A stretch of DNA of 64,000 bases from CAVVDY01 sp963815775 (GCA_963815775.1 CAWFIB010000016.1:186001-250000); one strand, 5' to 3'; positions 33,403 through 41,983 are shown, counted from the first letter of the stretch. Numbers and translations: made by a program. Notes: a model not told the origin generated them from the sequence alone.

Positions 33403-34140
33403 ATGTCTCATACGTCTCAAGCGATTACGCGCACGCCGGCAGAGGTGATCCGGATGGCTCCGGTCACGCAGGCCGGCAACGGCATTTGCTATGCCGTTTC
33501 GGGCGAGGTCACGGCCTCGACCAACGACCTGGACCGGCTTGTCTCCACGGTGCCGCGCACCATTGCGGCGGCCCTGGGCCGCAAGGCGTATTACTTCGTT
33601 CCCCTCACGCTCAGCCTGGGCGACGAAACCCTTATCGCCGACCGCTATGATGTGCAGCTTTCCGACAATGCCATCTGCCATCGCGATCACAATCTGGGCG
33701 ACTCGCAATGCGTATTTATTTCCACCCGGCTGATGGAAGACACCTTCGCCATCGCCTTCGAGTTCTTCATCAACGTCGGACACAATTTCGTCGACCAGAT
33801 CGGTGTCTCGCAGGAGTTTTCCGATCTGGTGTGGAAGCAGGTACAGGACAAGGCTCGCGGCGAGACCTCGATGGACGCCTATGAGTTGCGCAAGGTCGCA
33901 ACCACTAATGGTCCTGAAGCGGAGAAGGCACGCCATGAGTATCTGCTGGCGACCTTTGCCGATGCCATTGCAGTCTACCTGCTGTCGATGTATGTCGATG
34001 TGGACTACCACGAGCTGCGCGAGCGCGATTACCCGCTGCTGTCGCCGAATGCGCTGGCCGAGCGTTTGCGCAAGGTGAATGAACTCTTCCCACCGAATCC
34101 GGGATATGAGTTTGCCATCTATCACCGGAGAAGGCAGTAA
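33403..34140 (+). CDS. Conserved-looking soluble protein of unknown function
   Basis: Protein of about 245 residues starting at the ATG at 33403 (MSHTSQAITR). No signal peptide or membrane segment. The middle (YFVPLTLSLGDETLIADRYDVQLSD) is beta-rich and the second half is helical (AFEFFINVGHNFVDQIG, HEYLLATFADAIAVYLLSMYVDVDYHELRERDYPLL). There is no recognised motif. The frame is open back to 33376 but that part has no start signal. Array 3 of the heptamer repeats begins 4 bp after the stop codon. Confidence 0.75.
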   Translation: MSHTSQAITRTPAEVIRMAPVTQAGNGICYAVSGEVTASTNDLDRLVSTVPRTIAAALGRKAYYFVPLTLSLGDETLIADRYDVQLSDNAICHRDHNLGDSQCVFISTRLMEDTFAIAFEFFINVGHNFVDQIGVSQEFSDLVWKQVQDKARGETSMDAYELRKVATTNGPEAEKARHEYLLATFADAIAVYLLSMYVDVDYHELRERDYPLLSPNALAERLRKVNELFPPNPGYEFAIYHRRRQ

Positions 34141-34143
34141 AAC

Positions 34144-34254
34144 AGTGGCTAGTGCTCACTGGCTAGTGGCTAGTCGCTTTGCGTCAAAACAGTTTCTTCT
34201 CAGATTTGGTTCTCTGTCACTGTCCACTAGCCGCCAACCACTGGCCACTGCACC
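34144..34254. repeat. Heptamer repeat array 3 (inverted pair) abutting ruvA
   Basis: Left half 34144-34178: AGTGGCT, AGTGCTC, ACTGGCT, AGTGGCT, AGTCGCT. Right half 34220-34254, opposite orientation: CTGTCCA, CTAGCCG, CCAACCA, CTGGCCA, CTGCACC. The 41 bp between shows no pattern. The right half ends at the base before the ruvA ATG, so ruvA has no visible Shine-Dalgarno sequence. Confidence 0.8.
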
Positions 34255-34812
34255 ATGATTGCCCATCTGCGCGGACGGCTTATCTCCAAGCATCCCAACC
34301 AGGCCATTGTTGAGGCTGGAGGCGTGGGTTATGACGTCGCGATTACGATCCCGGCCTTCTCCGAACTGCCCGCGACCGGCAGCGATGTCGCCCTTCACAT
34401 CCACACCCACGTGCGCGAAGATGCGCTCGCCCTCTATGGCTTTTTGCGCGTCGAAGAAAAACAGCTCTTCGAGAAGCTGATCACGGTCAGCGGCATCGGT
34501 CCGAAGCTCGCGATCACGATTCTGAGCGGCATGGCGACTGTCGATATGGTAGGAGCGATCCGTGCCAACGATCACGCGCGGCTGACCCGGATTCCGGGGG
34601 TCGGCAAGAAAACTGCCGAGCGCATGTGCGTCGAGCTGCGCGACAAGCTGGAAGGATTCGGCGAAGCTGCTCCGATGAAGAGCATCTCAGCGGCGGAGGA
34701 AGATGTCATCTCAGCCCTGACCAATCTTGGCTATCAGCGCGGATTGGCGGAGAAAGTCGTCGAGCGCGCGGTCACCTCAGCAGGGCGTGAGAGACTTCGA
34801 TGCAATCTTTAG
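34255..34812 (+). CDS. ruvA: Holliday junction helicase subunit RuvA, frameshifted at the 3' end
   Basis: The frame gives 185 residues. The N-terminal OB domain (MIAHLRGRLISKHPNQAIVE), two helix-hairpin-helix motifs (VSGIGPKLAI and IPGVGKKTAE) and most of the third domain (EEDVISALTNLGYQRGLAEKVVERA) are normal. The last eight residues (RERLRCNL) are not. One frame over, the DNA encodes DFDAIFRAALAGLSK and then TAG at 34838-34840, a typical RuvA ending. One base is therefore lost or gained within GTGAGAGAC near 34786-34793. Restored length would be about 194 residues, the family norm. ruvB and ruvC are not in the window. Confidence 0.93.
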   Translation: MIAHLRGRLISKHPNQAIVEAGGVGYDVAITIPAFSELPATGSDVALHIHTHVREDALALYGFLRVEEKQLFEKLITVSGIGPKLAITILSGMATVDMVGAIRANDHARLTRIPGVGKKTAERMCVELRDKLEGFGEAAPMKSISAAEEDVISALTNLGYQRGLAEKVVERAVTSAGRERLRCNL

Positions 34813-34875
34813 GGCAGCGCTGGCGGGGCTGTCGAAGTAGATTAAGACCTCCGCGTGTCCACTCTGTGGTGAATT

Positions 34876-36276
34876 CTACTTCCCGATGCAGAACGTGCCG
34901 AAGATCAGGTTCAGGATGTCGTCGGCGGTAGTTGCGCCGGTGATCTCGTCCAGCGCATGCAACGCGTTGTAGAGATCGAGCAGGATCATCTCGTGCGGCG
35001 TGTTCAATGGAACGGCAGCAGCCGCCGCATCCAGCGCCGTGGCAGCGTTTTGAACGAGGCCATGCTGACGGACGTTGGTGAGGAAGCCGGCTTCCTGCTG
35101 CGCTCCGCGGTCTCCGCTGACCAGCTTGAGAATGCTCGCGCGCAGCTCGTCGATACCTTCGCCGGTAACCGCCGACGTGAATACCCCTGCCTCGCCCTGC
35201 GAAGTGCCGGTAGCCGACATTTTCCTGGTGAAGATTCCCCGCGACTCGGTGTGCAGGTCTGCTTTGCTGCAAACCAGAATGCGAGCTCGACCGCTGGTCT
35301 TCTCAATCAAATCGAGATCCAGGTCACAAGCTGCGTCCGACATTTGGGTGAGGTCAAGGACGACCAGCACCACGTCCGCATCGGCCAGCGCCTCCATCGA
35401 CTTGCGGATGCCGATACTCTCCGCTTCATCCAGCGCCGTACGAATGCCGGCGGTGTCGACCAGGCGCACGGGAATGCCGCCAATCGAGACTGTCTCGCTG
35501 ACGAGGTCGCGGGTGGTTCCAGGAGTGGCCGTGACGATGGCGCGCTCATGCTCGACCAGCCGATTGAAGAGGCTCGACTTGCCCACATTCGGGCGGCCGA
35601 CAATGGCCAGCGTCAGCCCTTCATGCACGACCTTGCCGAAGGCGAAGCTGGCGAGAAGGTGATCGAGTGGCTCGCGAATCGAGGCAATGCGCGCGAGTAT
35701 CTGCTCGCCGAGGATCACCGAGACATCATCTTCGGCAAAGTCGATACCGGCTTCCATGATGGCGATCAGTTCGACCAGCTTTTGCTTGATCGGCCCTAAG
35801 CGCTTGGAGAGCGAGCCTTCCAACTGCCGCGCGGCCACCTGCGCCTGATACAACGTCTGCGACTCGATGAGGTCGCGCACCGCCTCGGCCTGGGTCAGGT
35901 CGATGCGCCCGTTGAGGAAGGCCCGCATGGTGAACTCGCCCGGCTCGGCCAGTCGCGCTCCGCACGTGAGCGACATTTCAACCACATGCCGCAAGACCAC
36001 GGGCGAGCCATGACAGGAAATCTCGACAACATCGTCGGTAGTGTAGGAATGCGGCTTGGCGAAGAATGTCGCCACGACCTCGTCGATGTGTTCGCCGGTG
36101 GCGGTATCGATTAGCTCGCCGAAGTACGCGCGATTCGGCTGTAACTCGCCCTCGCCGCTCAGGCGCAGCATCGACTGCGCGATGGGCCGTGCTTCCGGTC
36201 CTGACAGCCGAACGACACCGACACCGCCCCGTCCCGCAGGTGTGGCTATGGCAACGATAGTATCGTCGAGGTTCAC
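34876..36276 (-). CDS. mnmE: tRNA uridine-5-carboxymethylaminomethyl modification GTPase MnmE
   Basis: Protein of 466 residues from the GTG at 36276 (VNLDDTIVAIATPAGRGGVG). It has the formyl-THF-binding N-terminal domain, helical domain, an inserted Ras-like G domain with GRPNVGKSSLFN, DTAG and CSKADL, and the C-terminal FCIGK with the catalytic Cys. With MnmG it modifies the wobble uridine of several tRNAs. The frame is open further upstream into heptamer array 4 but that part is not MnmE. No strong ribosome-binding site is seen before the GTG. A decayed copy of the first ~24 codons lies ~230 bp upstream. Confidence 0.95.
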   Translation of the reverse strand: MNLDDTIVAIATPAGRGGVGVVRLSGPEARPIAQSMLRLSGEGELQPNRAYFGELIDTATGEHIDEVVATFFAKPHSYTTDDVVEISCHGSPVVLRHVVEMSLTCGARLAEPGEFTMRAFLNGRIDLTQAEAVRDLIESQTLYQAQVAARQLEGSLSKRLGPIKQKLVELIAIMEAGIDFAEDDVSVILGEQILARIASIREPLDHLLASFAFGKVVHEGLTLAIVGRPNVGKSSLFNRLVEHERAIVTATPGTTRDLVSETVSIGGIPVRLVDTAGIRTALDEAESIGIRKSMEALADADVVLVVLDLTQMSDAACDLDLDLIEKTSGRARILVCSKADLHTESRGIFTRKMSATGTSQGEAGVFTSAVTGEGIDELRASILKLVSGDRGAQQEAGFLTNVRQHGLVQNAATALDAAAAAVPLNTPHEMILLDLYNALHALDEITGATTADDILNLIFGTFCIGK

Positions 36277-36301
36277 GGATTGATTGTAATAAGGGCCGCT
36301 G

Positions 36302-36371
36302 TTCGCTATCCGCCTTGCGCTTTTGGCTCTTAGCTTTTCGCTATTCGCTCTTCGACTTTGGCTATTCGCCA
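36302..36371. repeat. Heptamer repeat array 4, left half
   Basis: Ten back-to-back 7-bp units: TTCGCTA, TCCGCCT, TGCGCTT, TTGGCTC, TTAGCTT, TTCGCTA, TTCGCTC, TTCGACT, TTGGCTA, TTCGCCA. It lies 25 bp upstream of the mnmE start. The opposite-orientation partner is at 36596. Confidence 0.8.
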
Positions 36372-36498
36372 TGCAAACGCGGACTGCCTCTGCAGCAGCG
36401 TTTTCGGCAAGCAATGCCAGCGCCGTAGGCGCGACTCAGTGCAGCCCCGCGCGGAGCCGCAGGCGGAGTGCTGGGTGGGCGTTCTTACAGATCGGCGA

Positions 36499-36573
36499 GT
36501 CCGCTTCAGCGGACGGCACCCATACCACCTTTGCCCGCCGGCGTGGCGATAGGATGACGTCATCGAGGTTCAC
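36499..36573 (-). pseudogene. Decayed duplicate of the mnmE 5' end
   Basis: Read on the minus strand from 36573, the sequence is GTGAACCTCGATGACGTCAT and so on: VNLDDVI, then after a small frame break IATPAGKGGMGAVR, against VNLDDTIVAIATPAGRGG and GVVR in the intact gene. A stop follows, and the 3' end falls in a perfect hairpin (GTCCGC TTCA GCGGAC, 36499-36514). It sits between the two halves of heptamer array 4 in the 355-bp gap between mnmE and the prenyltransferase. I see nothing else in 36372-36498 apart from GC-rich palindromic scraps. Confidence 0.75.
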
Positions 36574-36595
36574 TAATCCTATGTGCATGTCTATC

Positions 36596-36623
36596 TGGCG
36601 AATAGCGAAGAGCGAAAGGCGAA
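36596..36623. repeat. Heptamer repeat array 4, right half (inverted)
   Basis: Four units TGGCGAA, TAGCGAA, GAGCGAA, AGGCGAA, the reverse complement of the TTCGCTA-type units at 36302. It ends 8 bp before the prenyltransferase stop codon. Confidence 0.75.
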
Positions 36624-36631
36624 TCGCATCT

Positions 36632-37489
36632 TTACAACAGAAAATCCGCCGCGATGAAGAACAGAAACCCCATTGAGATGAACCCGTTCATGGTGAAGAA
36701 AGCGGCGTTCAGGCGGCTCAGGTCGTCGTACCGCACCAGCGAGTGCTCGTACATGAGCAGCAGCCCCACGATCAGAACGCCGGCCATCGCGATTTTGCCC
36801 AGGCCGAACGCGAGCACCATCCAGACCAGCAACGCGAAGGTTACGACGTGGAAGACGCGCGCCAGTCGCAGCGCGTTGCGAATGCCAAAGGCCTTGGGAA
36901 TGGAATAGACCTGGGCCGAGCGGTCAAACTCATAGTCCTGGCAGCCATAGAGGATGTCGAAGCCCGCGCCCCAGAAGACCACCGCCGCCGTCAGGATCAG
37001 GATGCGAGGATCGAGCGATCCGCGGACCGCGATCCACGCGGCTGCGGGCGCAATGCCCATCGCCAGGCCCAGGGCCACATGCGACCAGCGCGTGACACGC
37101 TTGCTGTAGGAGTATAGAAAGACAATCGCGAGCGCGACCGGGGAGAGCCGAAAGGCAAGCGGATTGAGCTGCCACGCGGCAAACACCAGCAGCGCCGAGG
37201 TGACGGCCACGAATCCTGCCACGAACTGCCGCGAGAGCTTGCCGGCTGGCAGCGCCCGCGTCCTGGTGCGAGGATTGGCGGCATCAATGTCGGCGTCAGC
37301 CAGCCGATTGAACGCCATGGCCGCCGAGCGCGCGGCGACCAAGGCAACGCAAATCCAGAACAGCGTCCACGCCGAAGGAATGCCGCGGGCGGCGAGCACC
37401 GCGCCGGTCAGTCCAAACGGGAGCGTCAGGAACGAGTGCTCCCACTTGATCATCTCCAGGGTCGTGCCGATACTGCGAAGAAGGGCCAC
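36632..37489 (-). CDS. UbiA-family polyprenyltransferase (likely menaquinone pathway)
   Basis: Protein of 285 residues with about eight membrane helices. The two Asp-rich substrate motifs are present: NRLADADID (residues ~61-69) and YGCQDYEFD. The length and sequence (IKWEHSFLTLPFGLTGAVLA) match 4-hydroxybenzoate octaprenyltransferase-like enzymes, which in futalosine-pathway bacteria are called MqnP. The enzyme attaches a polyprenyl chain to an aromatic acid in the membrane. The start is GTG at 37489; an ATG at 37453 (MIKWEHS) is possible. No other quinone genes are in the window, so the exact ring substrate is open. Confidence 0.88.
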   Translation of the reverse strand: MALLRSIGTTLEMIKWEHSFLTLPFGLTGAVLAARGIPSAWTLFWICVALVAARSAAMAFNRLADADIDAANPRTRTRALPAGKLSRQFVAGFVAVTSALLVFAAWQLNPLAFRLSPVALAIVFLYSYSKRVTRWSHVALGLAMGIAPAAAWIAVRGSLDPRILILTAAVVFWGAGFDILYGCQDYEFDRSAQVYSIPKAFGIRNALRLARVFHVVTFALLVWMVLAFGLGKIAMAGVLIVGLLLMYEHSLVRYDDLSRLNAAFFTMNGFISMGFLFFIAADFLL

Positions 37490-37550
37490 GTTTCGATTTT
37501 AAAGGAGCGGCCTTGGGAGCGCGTTCGACACGGTTGCAATGCGCCAGCCG

Positions 37551-37578
37551 GGGTCTGATCCGGCGGGTCTGATCCGGC
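37551..37578. repeat. 14-bp tandem duplication
   Basis: GGGTCTGATCCGGC occurs twice in a row. It lies in the 297-bp gap between the prenyltransferase start and the insertion sequence, where I see no gene. Confidence 0.7.
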
Positions 37579-37786
37579 GGACTCTTTTCTAATCGAAGAA
37601 TGAGCCTGAAGGGAGAAGGTGCAGGCGCTGAGAAAGCTCCTTTCGGGCAAAGGTTTTTGAAATATATACAGCAGTAGTCGGGCGGTGGGAATGTGGGAAT
37701 CGCGCAGCGATTTCCAAGGTTGGGGGAAGCCCCGCCTTTTGGGCTTTCCACAAGCGTCATTTCCACCGCGGTTCTTTGTGCCGGAC

Positions 37787-39060
37787 TCATTTCCATCGTC
37801 CTAAAACCGCCGGCCGAAACTGCTCGAAGAGCTGGCGCTTGGCGTGTTGCATCTGTTTCGCCGCCTCCGTGTCACTGCGCCGTGCAGCAATGCGTTTCAG
37901 GGTGGCCAGGGTAAGTCCATGGCGCAGGTACTGAACTGGCTGGGGCAGGGCCAACAGCGTTTCCAGCGGGGTCTGATAGCGGCGGTAATGGCGCCGTTGC
38001 CGGCCTTTCTCGTCGACTTCAACCTCGGCTTGGGCGCAGGGACGATGGTAGTTGAGGTAGGGATTGAGGTGTTCGGCATAAAAGCGATGAATGGCCTGCG
38101 CGTGTTCGCCGGCGATGTAGCCGTAGCCCATGTGCTTGCGGATGACGGCGCCATTCTTGCTTTCCACCAGCCCGTTGTCGTTGCTGTGGCGGGGCCGGCT
38201 TTTGGTCTGCTCGATCAGCAGCTTGTTCAGCAGTCGGGCCACGGTCTGGTTGATGAACTCGCTGCCGTTGTCGGAGTGAAAGCCACGAATGCGGAAGGGA
38301 AACTGGCGGAGCAGGGCGGCCAGCACCGGCTCCAGGTAGGCCTCGCTGATGCGCTCGCTAGCGGCCACGATCTGCCACTGGGTGACTTCATCGACGGCGC
38401 GTTGATGTGGTAGACGCCTTTGGCCGAGTTCTGATCGCCCTGATGCACCGTATCCACTCGCAAATACCCGGGTCGGCCAGCGGGATCGGGTCGCCGCCGC
38501 TCGCCGATGCGCACCGCCGTGGGCTTGGTTTTCTGATAGCTCAGACGGCGCTCGCGATAGCGCTGGTGGTGGCGCAGATTGTACAGGTGGGCCACCGAGA
38601 TAGAGGCCAGCCGCTGGTACTCCAGCTTGCTGTACTGCTGGTACTCCAGCTTGCTGTACTGCTGGTACTCGGGCTCGAGAATGCGCCGGGTCGCCGGTCC
38701 GCTGAGCGTCTCGTGGGCCTCGTCGACGGCGGCTAGCAGCTCGATGTCGGCCCGGGTGTAGCGCTGCGCAAAGCGGTGCCGGCGATAGTTCACCGCTTCG
38801 ACCGTGGCGTTGGCCTGATAACGGGCAATCAGCCGCGTCCCCTGCGCCCGGCTGAGGCCGGTCATCTTCTCCACATAGCGGCGCAGCAAGCCGCGCCCCT
38901 TGCGGCCTTGCTGTGTGTACTGTTGTTGGCGCAAGACTTGCTCGATCCAGGCATAGACCTGCAGGCGGTTTTCGCCGAGGAAGTGGATTTCTTCGCTGGC
39001 CTGAAGAAAGGCCGCGATCCCCTCCAGACTCAAGTTCTCTGCTTCGTGCACGCTGATCAT
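37787..39060 (-). pseudogene. Transposase with integrase catalytic core, broken by a frameshift
   Basis: The 5' part (from MISVHEAENLSLEGIAAFL at 39060) holds a helical DNA-binding region and the first catalytic Asp in GYLRVDTVHQGD. It stays in frame to GVYHINA. The rest, VDEVTQWQIVAASERISEA, FHSDNGSEF (second Asp) and DNGLVESKNG (Glu), is in another frame ending at 37787. One base is missing or two extra near 38396-38402. Joined, the protein would be about 420 residues with an intact D-D-E triad. An in-frame 24-bp duplication (38614-38661) adds EYQQYSKL repeats. Without frameshift correction it is inactive. Confidence 0.85.
38614..38661. repeat. 24-bp tandem duplication inside the transposase
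   Basis: CTGGTACTCCAGCTTGCTGT plus ACTG occurs twice in tandem and begins a third time. It encodes the EYQQYSKL duplication. The unit is a multiple of 3, so it does not break the frame. Confidence 0.8.
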
Positions 39061-39220
39061 CCATTCTCAGCATGCCTGCCTTCTCCCGGCTCATCTTGTG
39101 TTAGAAACTGATTCCTCCTTCAGGCTCATCTTGTATTGGAAAAGACTCATGGCAGCGCTTTCCCTCCGTCTCATTTACCATAGTTCGTTTGTCCAGGTTT
39201 TGGATTTTGTGGAGGTAGGC

Positions 39221-41341
39221 ATGAAATTTCGCACATGCGCTTTTGTCCTCATACTTGCAGCTCTGGTGATTCCCGTCGCGGCCCAGGTCCCGGCATCCAA
39301 ACCGGTTGCCAGCAAGAACGCATCGCCCGGCGAACTCGTCGACCGGGTCGGTAGCACCGGATTCGTTCAGATTCACGCGGAGAGCTTCCGGGCATTGACT
39401 CCGCGGGAGAAAGAACTGGCGTACTGGCTCACGCAGGCGGCCATCGCCATCGATCCCATCATCTACGACCAACTGTCCTGGTATGGACTCCGCCAAAAGC
39501 GGTTATTGGAGGAGATCGTCTCTCATCCCCAAGGCATTGACCCGGCGACGATGACGAAGATTACCAATTACGCCAAGCTCTTCTGGGGCAATCGTGGCAA
39601 TCACAATGAATTGACGGCGCAGAAATTCCTGCCCGACTTCAGCTTCGACGAGTTGCAGAAGGCCGCGTTGCAGGCGCAAAAGAATGGCGCTTTTCGCTCA
39701 CCCTACGCCGACCTTCCGGCCATCACTGGGGCCGATGCACTGAACAAGGAAATGGACGAGCTGAAGCCTTCCCTGTTCGACCCGGAATTCCAGCCCATGA
39801 CGACTGCCAAGAGCCCGCAAGGCGGCAAAGACATTGTGCAGTCGAGTGCCAACACCTTCTACGGACCCGGCGTGACGCTGGCCGACCTGAAGAACTTCAC
39901 GGCAAAGTATCCCCTGAATTCACGGGTTGTGAAGGGAGCTGACGGCAAGCTGACGGAGGAGGTCTACCGCGCGGGAACAGCAGACGACTCGGTGCCGCCC
40001 GGCCTTTATGCGACGTTCCTGAAGCGCGCGAACGAATATCTCGCCAAAGCGCAGGCAGTGGCCGATCCGCAGCAGGCGGCGGTGATAGGGGCGCTCATTC
40101 GCTACTACCAGACCGGCGAGTACGACGACCTGATCAAGTTCGACACGTTGTGGGTGCAGAACAATGCCAAGGTCGACTTCGCCAACAACTTCATCGAAAT
40201 CTACCGTGATGCCAACGGTATGAAGGCCAGCTCGCAGGCGTTCGTCAGCGTCAACGACAAGGCGTTAACCGCCCAAATGGGGAAGCTGGCGCAAAACGCG
40301 GAGTATTTCGAAGAGCAAGCGCCGTGGGATGCGAAATACAAGAAAACAGCGTTTACCCCGCCGACAGTGAAAGCGATTGAAACCATCGTCGAGACCGGCG
40401 ACTTCAGCGTAATCACAATTGGCGACAACCTGCCCAATGAGAACGAAATCCACGAGAAGTATGGCACCAAGAACTTCCTGTTCACGGGCAGCAGCCGCGC
40501 TTTAAGGGCCGCGGCCGGCCACAAGCTGATCGAAGAGTTTGGCGCAAACCAGACGGTGATCCAGCGCGACATCAAGTACGGCCAGCAGGCGCAGGAACTG
40601 ATGACGGCATTGCATGAAGTCATCGGTCATGGTTCCGGCAAGTTGAGCGCGCGGCTAAAGAACGGCGCTGAGCCCTATCTGAAGGAATATTTCTCCACGT
40701 TGGAAGAGGGACGAGCCGATCTCTCCGCGCTGTGGAATATTTGGGACCCCAAACTGAAGCAGCTTGGACTGATTGAAGGCGACCAGGACGAAGTAGCGAA
40801 AGCCATGTACGACTCGGCGGCCATGGTGGTCCTGACCCAATTGAACAGAATTCCTCACGGCGACACTATCGAAGAAGACCATCAGCGCGACCGCGCTCTG
40901 ATTGCCAACTACATCATGGACAAGACCGGAGCCATCCGCATGTTCGAGCGTGATGGCAAAACCTATGTCGAGGTCACCGACTACAAGAAGATGAAGCAGG
41001 GGGTCGGAATGCTGCTGACGGAGTTGATGCGCATCAAGGCAGAAGGCGATTACGATGCGATCAAGGCCCTGGTCGACAAGTACGGCGTCCACTTTGATCC
41101 GAAGCTGCGCGATCAGGTGGTGCAGCGCTACAAGACCCTGAACATCCCTACCTACTGGGTCGGCATCAACGCGCAACTGAATGCGGAGCCGGCGAAAGGC
41201 AAGGCGATGAGCGTCGAGATGATCTATCCGCGAAGCGCTGTACATCAGTTCCTCAATTACGGCTCAATGTACTCACAGGATTTGAAGGTTCCGGCGACCG
41301 CCGCAACCACTTCCAGGAAAGCGACGGCAGCCGACAAGTAA
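39221..41341 (+). CDS. Secreted M49-family (dipeptidyl-peptidase III-like) metallopeptidase
   Basis: Protein of 706 residues with a signal peptide (MKFRTCAFVLILAALVIPVAAQ). The zinc motif is HEVIGHGSGKL (H-E-x-x-G-H, the M49 hallmark with an extra residue compared with HEXXH) and the third ligand lies in TLEEGRADL. M49 enzymes remove dipeptides from the N-termini of oligopeptides. The ATG at 39221 has GGAGG a few bases upstream; the frame is open to 39098 but that part overlaps the insertion sequence. Bacterial secreted M49 proteins of this size are common in Acidobacteriota and Bacteroidota; a role in peptide scavenging is inferred. Confidence 0.9.
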   Translation: MKFRTCAFVLILAALVIPVAAQVPASKPVASKNASPGELVDRVGSTGFVQIHAESFRALTPREKELAYWLTQAAIAIDPIIYDQLSWYGLRQKRLLEEIVSHPQGIDPATMTKITNYAKLFWGNRGNHNELTAQKFLPDFSFDELQKAALQAQKNGAFRSPYADLPAITGADALNKEMDELKPSLFDPEFQPMTTAKSPQGGKDIVQSSANTFYGPGVTLADLKNFTAKYPLNSRVVKGADGKLTEEVYRAGTADDSVPPGLYATFLKRANEYLAKAQAVADPQQAAVIGALIRYYQTGEYDDLIKFDTLWVQNNAKVDFANNFIEIYRDANGMKASSQAFVSVNDKALTAQMGKLAQNAEYFEEQAPWDAKYKKTAFTPPTVKAIETIVETGDFSVITIGDNLPNENEIHEKYGTKNFLFTGSSRALRAAAGHKLIEEFGANQTVIQRDIKYGQQAQELMTALHEVIGHGSGKLSARLKNGAEPYLKEYFSTLEEGRADLSALWNIWDPKLKQLGLIEGDQDEVAKAMYDSAAMVVLTQLNRIPHGDTIEEDHQRDRALIANYIMDKTGAIRMFERDGKTYVEVTDYKKMKQGVGMLLTELMRIKAEGDYDAIKALVDKYGVHFDPKLRDQVVQRYKTLNIPTYWVGINAQLNAEPAKGKAMSVEMIYPRSAVHQFLNYGSMYSQDLKVPATAATTSRKATAADK

Positions 41342-41377
41342 GCGCTGCGTCCCGAATGCGTTGAAGGCGAGCCGGCC

Positions 41378-41983
41378 ATGAACCTGCAAGAGCAGTTTGG
41401 TCAAATCGATATCTATGTCTTCGACCAGATCCTGCGAGGGAACATCGCTCCTGGTATGCGCGTACTCGACGCCGGATGCGGCGAGGGGCGAAATCTCGTC
41501 TACCTGCTTCGCGAAGGATTGCAAGTATTCGCGGTAGACGCAAATCCTGCCGCGGTACAGCGTGTCCGGCAGTTGTCGGAGGAGCTGGGGAGAGGCCTGC
41601 CGGCGGAGAACTTCCAGGTGGGAACGCTTGAGCGCATACCGTTTCCCGATAGCTGTGCCGACGTCGTGATCTGCAGCGCTGTACTGCACTTCGCGCGCGA
41701 CGAAAAGCAGTTCCGGACGATGCTGAGCGAACTCTGGCGGGTGTTAGCGCCCGGCGGAATGCTCTTTACCCGCCTGGGGTCGCGAATCGGCATGGACTTC
41801 GAACCACTGCGTGACCACGTTTTCAAGATGCGCGACGGCTCCGAGTGGTTCCTGGTCGACCAGAAAATGCTCCTTGACCTGACCGCGGAGTTGAAGGCGA
41901 CGCTCATTGATCCCCTGAAGACGACGGTCGTTCAGGACCATCGTTGCATGACAACCTGGGTCCTACGCAAAGCGAAAGACTAA
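41378..41983 (+). CDS. SAM-dependent methyltransferase (class I)
   Basis: Protein of 201 residues. Motif I is VLDAGCGEGRNLVYLL, followed by the acidic residue in VFAVDANPAA, and motif IV-like VVICSAVLHFARDEKQF, as in the Methyltransf_11/25 group. The acceptor is unknown; the C-terminal part (VTTWVL-type strand, here MTTWVLRKAK) completes the fold. It starts 36 bp after the peptidase on the same strand, so it may be co-transcribed, although the two have no obvious link. Confidence 0.85.
   Translation: MNLQEQFGQIDIYVFDQILRGNIAPGMRVLDAGCGEGRNLVYLLREGLQVFAVDANPAAVQRVRQLSEELGRGLPAENFQVGTLERIPFPDSCADVVICSAVLHFARDEKQFRTMLSELWRVLAPGGMLFTRLGSRIGMDFEPLRDHVFKMRDGSEWFLVDQKMLLDLTAELKATLIDPLKTTVVQDHRCMTTWVLRKAKD

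Larger units (their letters stand above)
37757..39145 (-). mobile_element. Insertion sequence carrying a DDE integrase-type transposase (boundaries approximate)
   Basis: The element holds one frameshifted transposase gene. At the left side TCATTTCCA occurs at 37757 and 37787, exactly 30 bp apart. At the right side, reading inward, TCTTTTCCA (39145-39137) and a related AGTTTCTAA occur, and the 21-bp sequence GGCTCATCTTGTGTTAGAAAC at 39088 is imperfectly repeated at 39123. These paired motifs are probably transposase-binding ends, but I could not define exact terminal repeats or a target duplication. Confidence 0.6.

Noticed and set aside
37696..37750. Terminators before the insertion sequence
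   Set aside because: Imperfect hairpins (GGAATCGC/GCGATTTCC and GGAAGCCC/GGGCTTTCC) lack a T-run and no gene ends here.
37787..39094. Two separate transposase genes or programmed frameshifting
   Set aside because: The catalytic residues are divided within one domain and no slippery A-run is seen at the junction, so one broken gene is the simpler reading.
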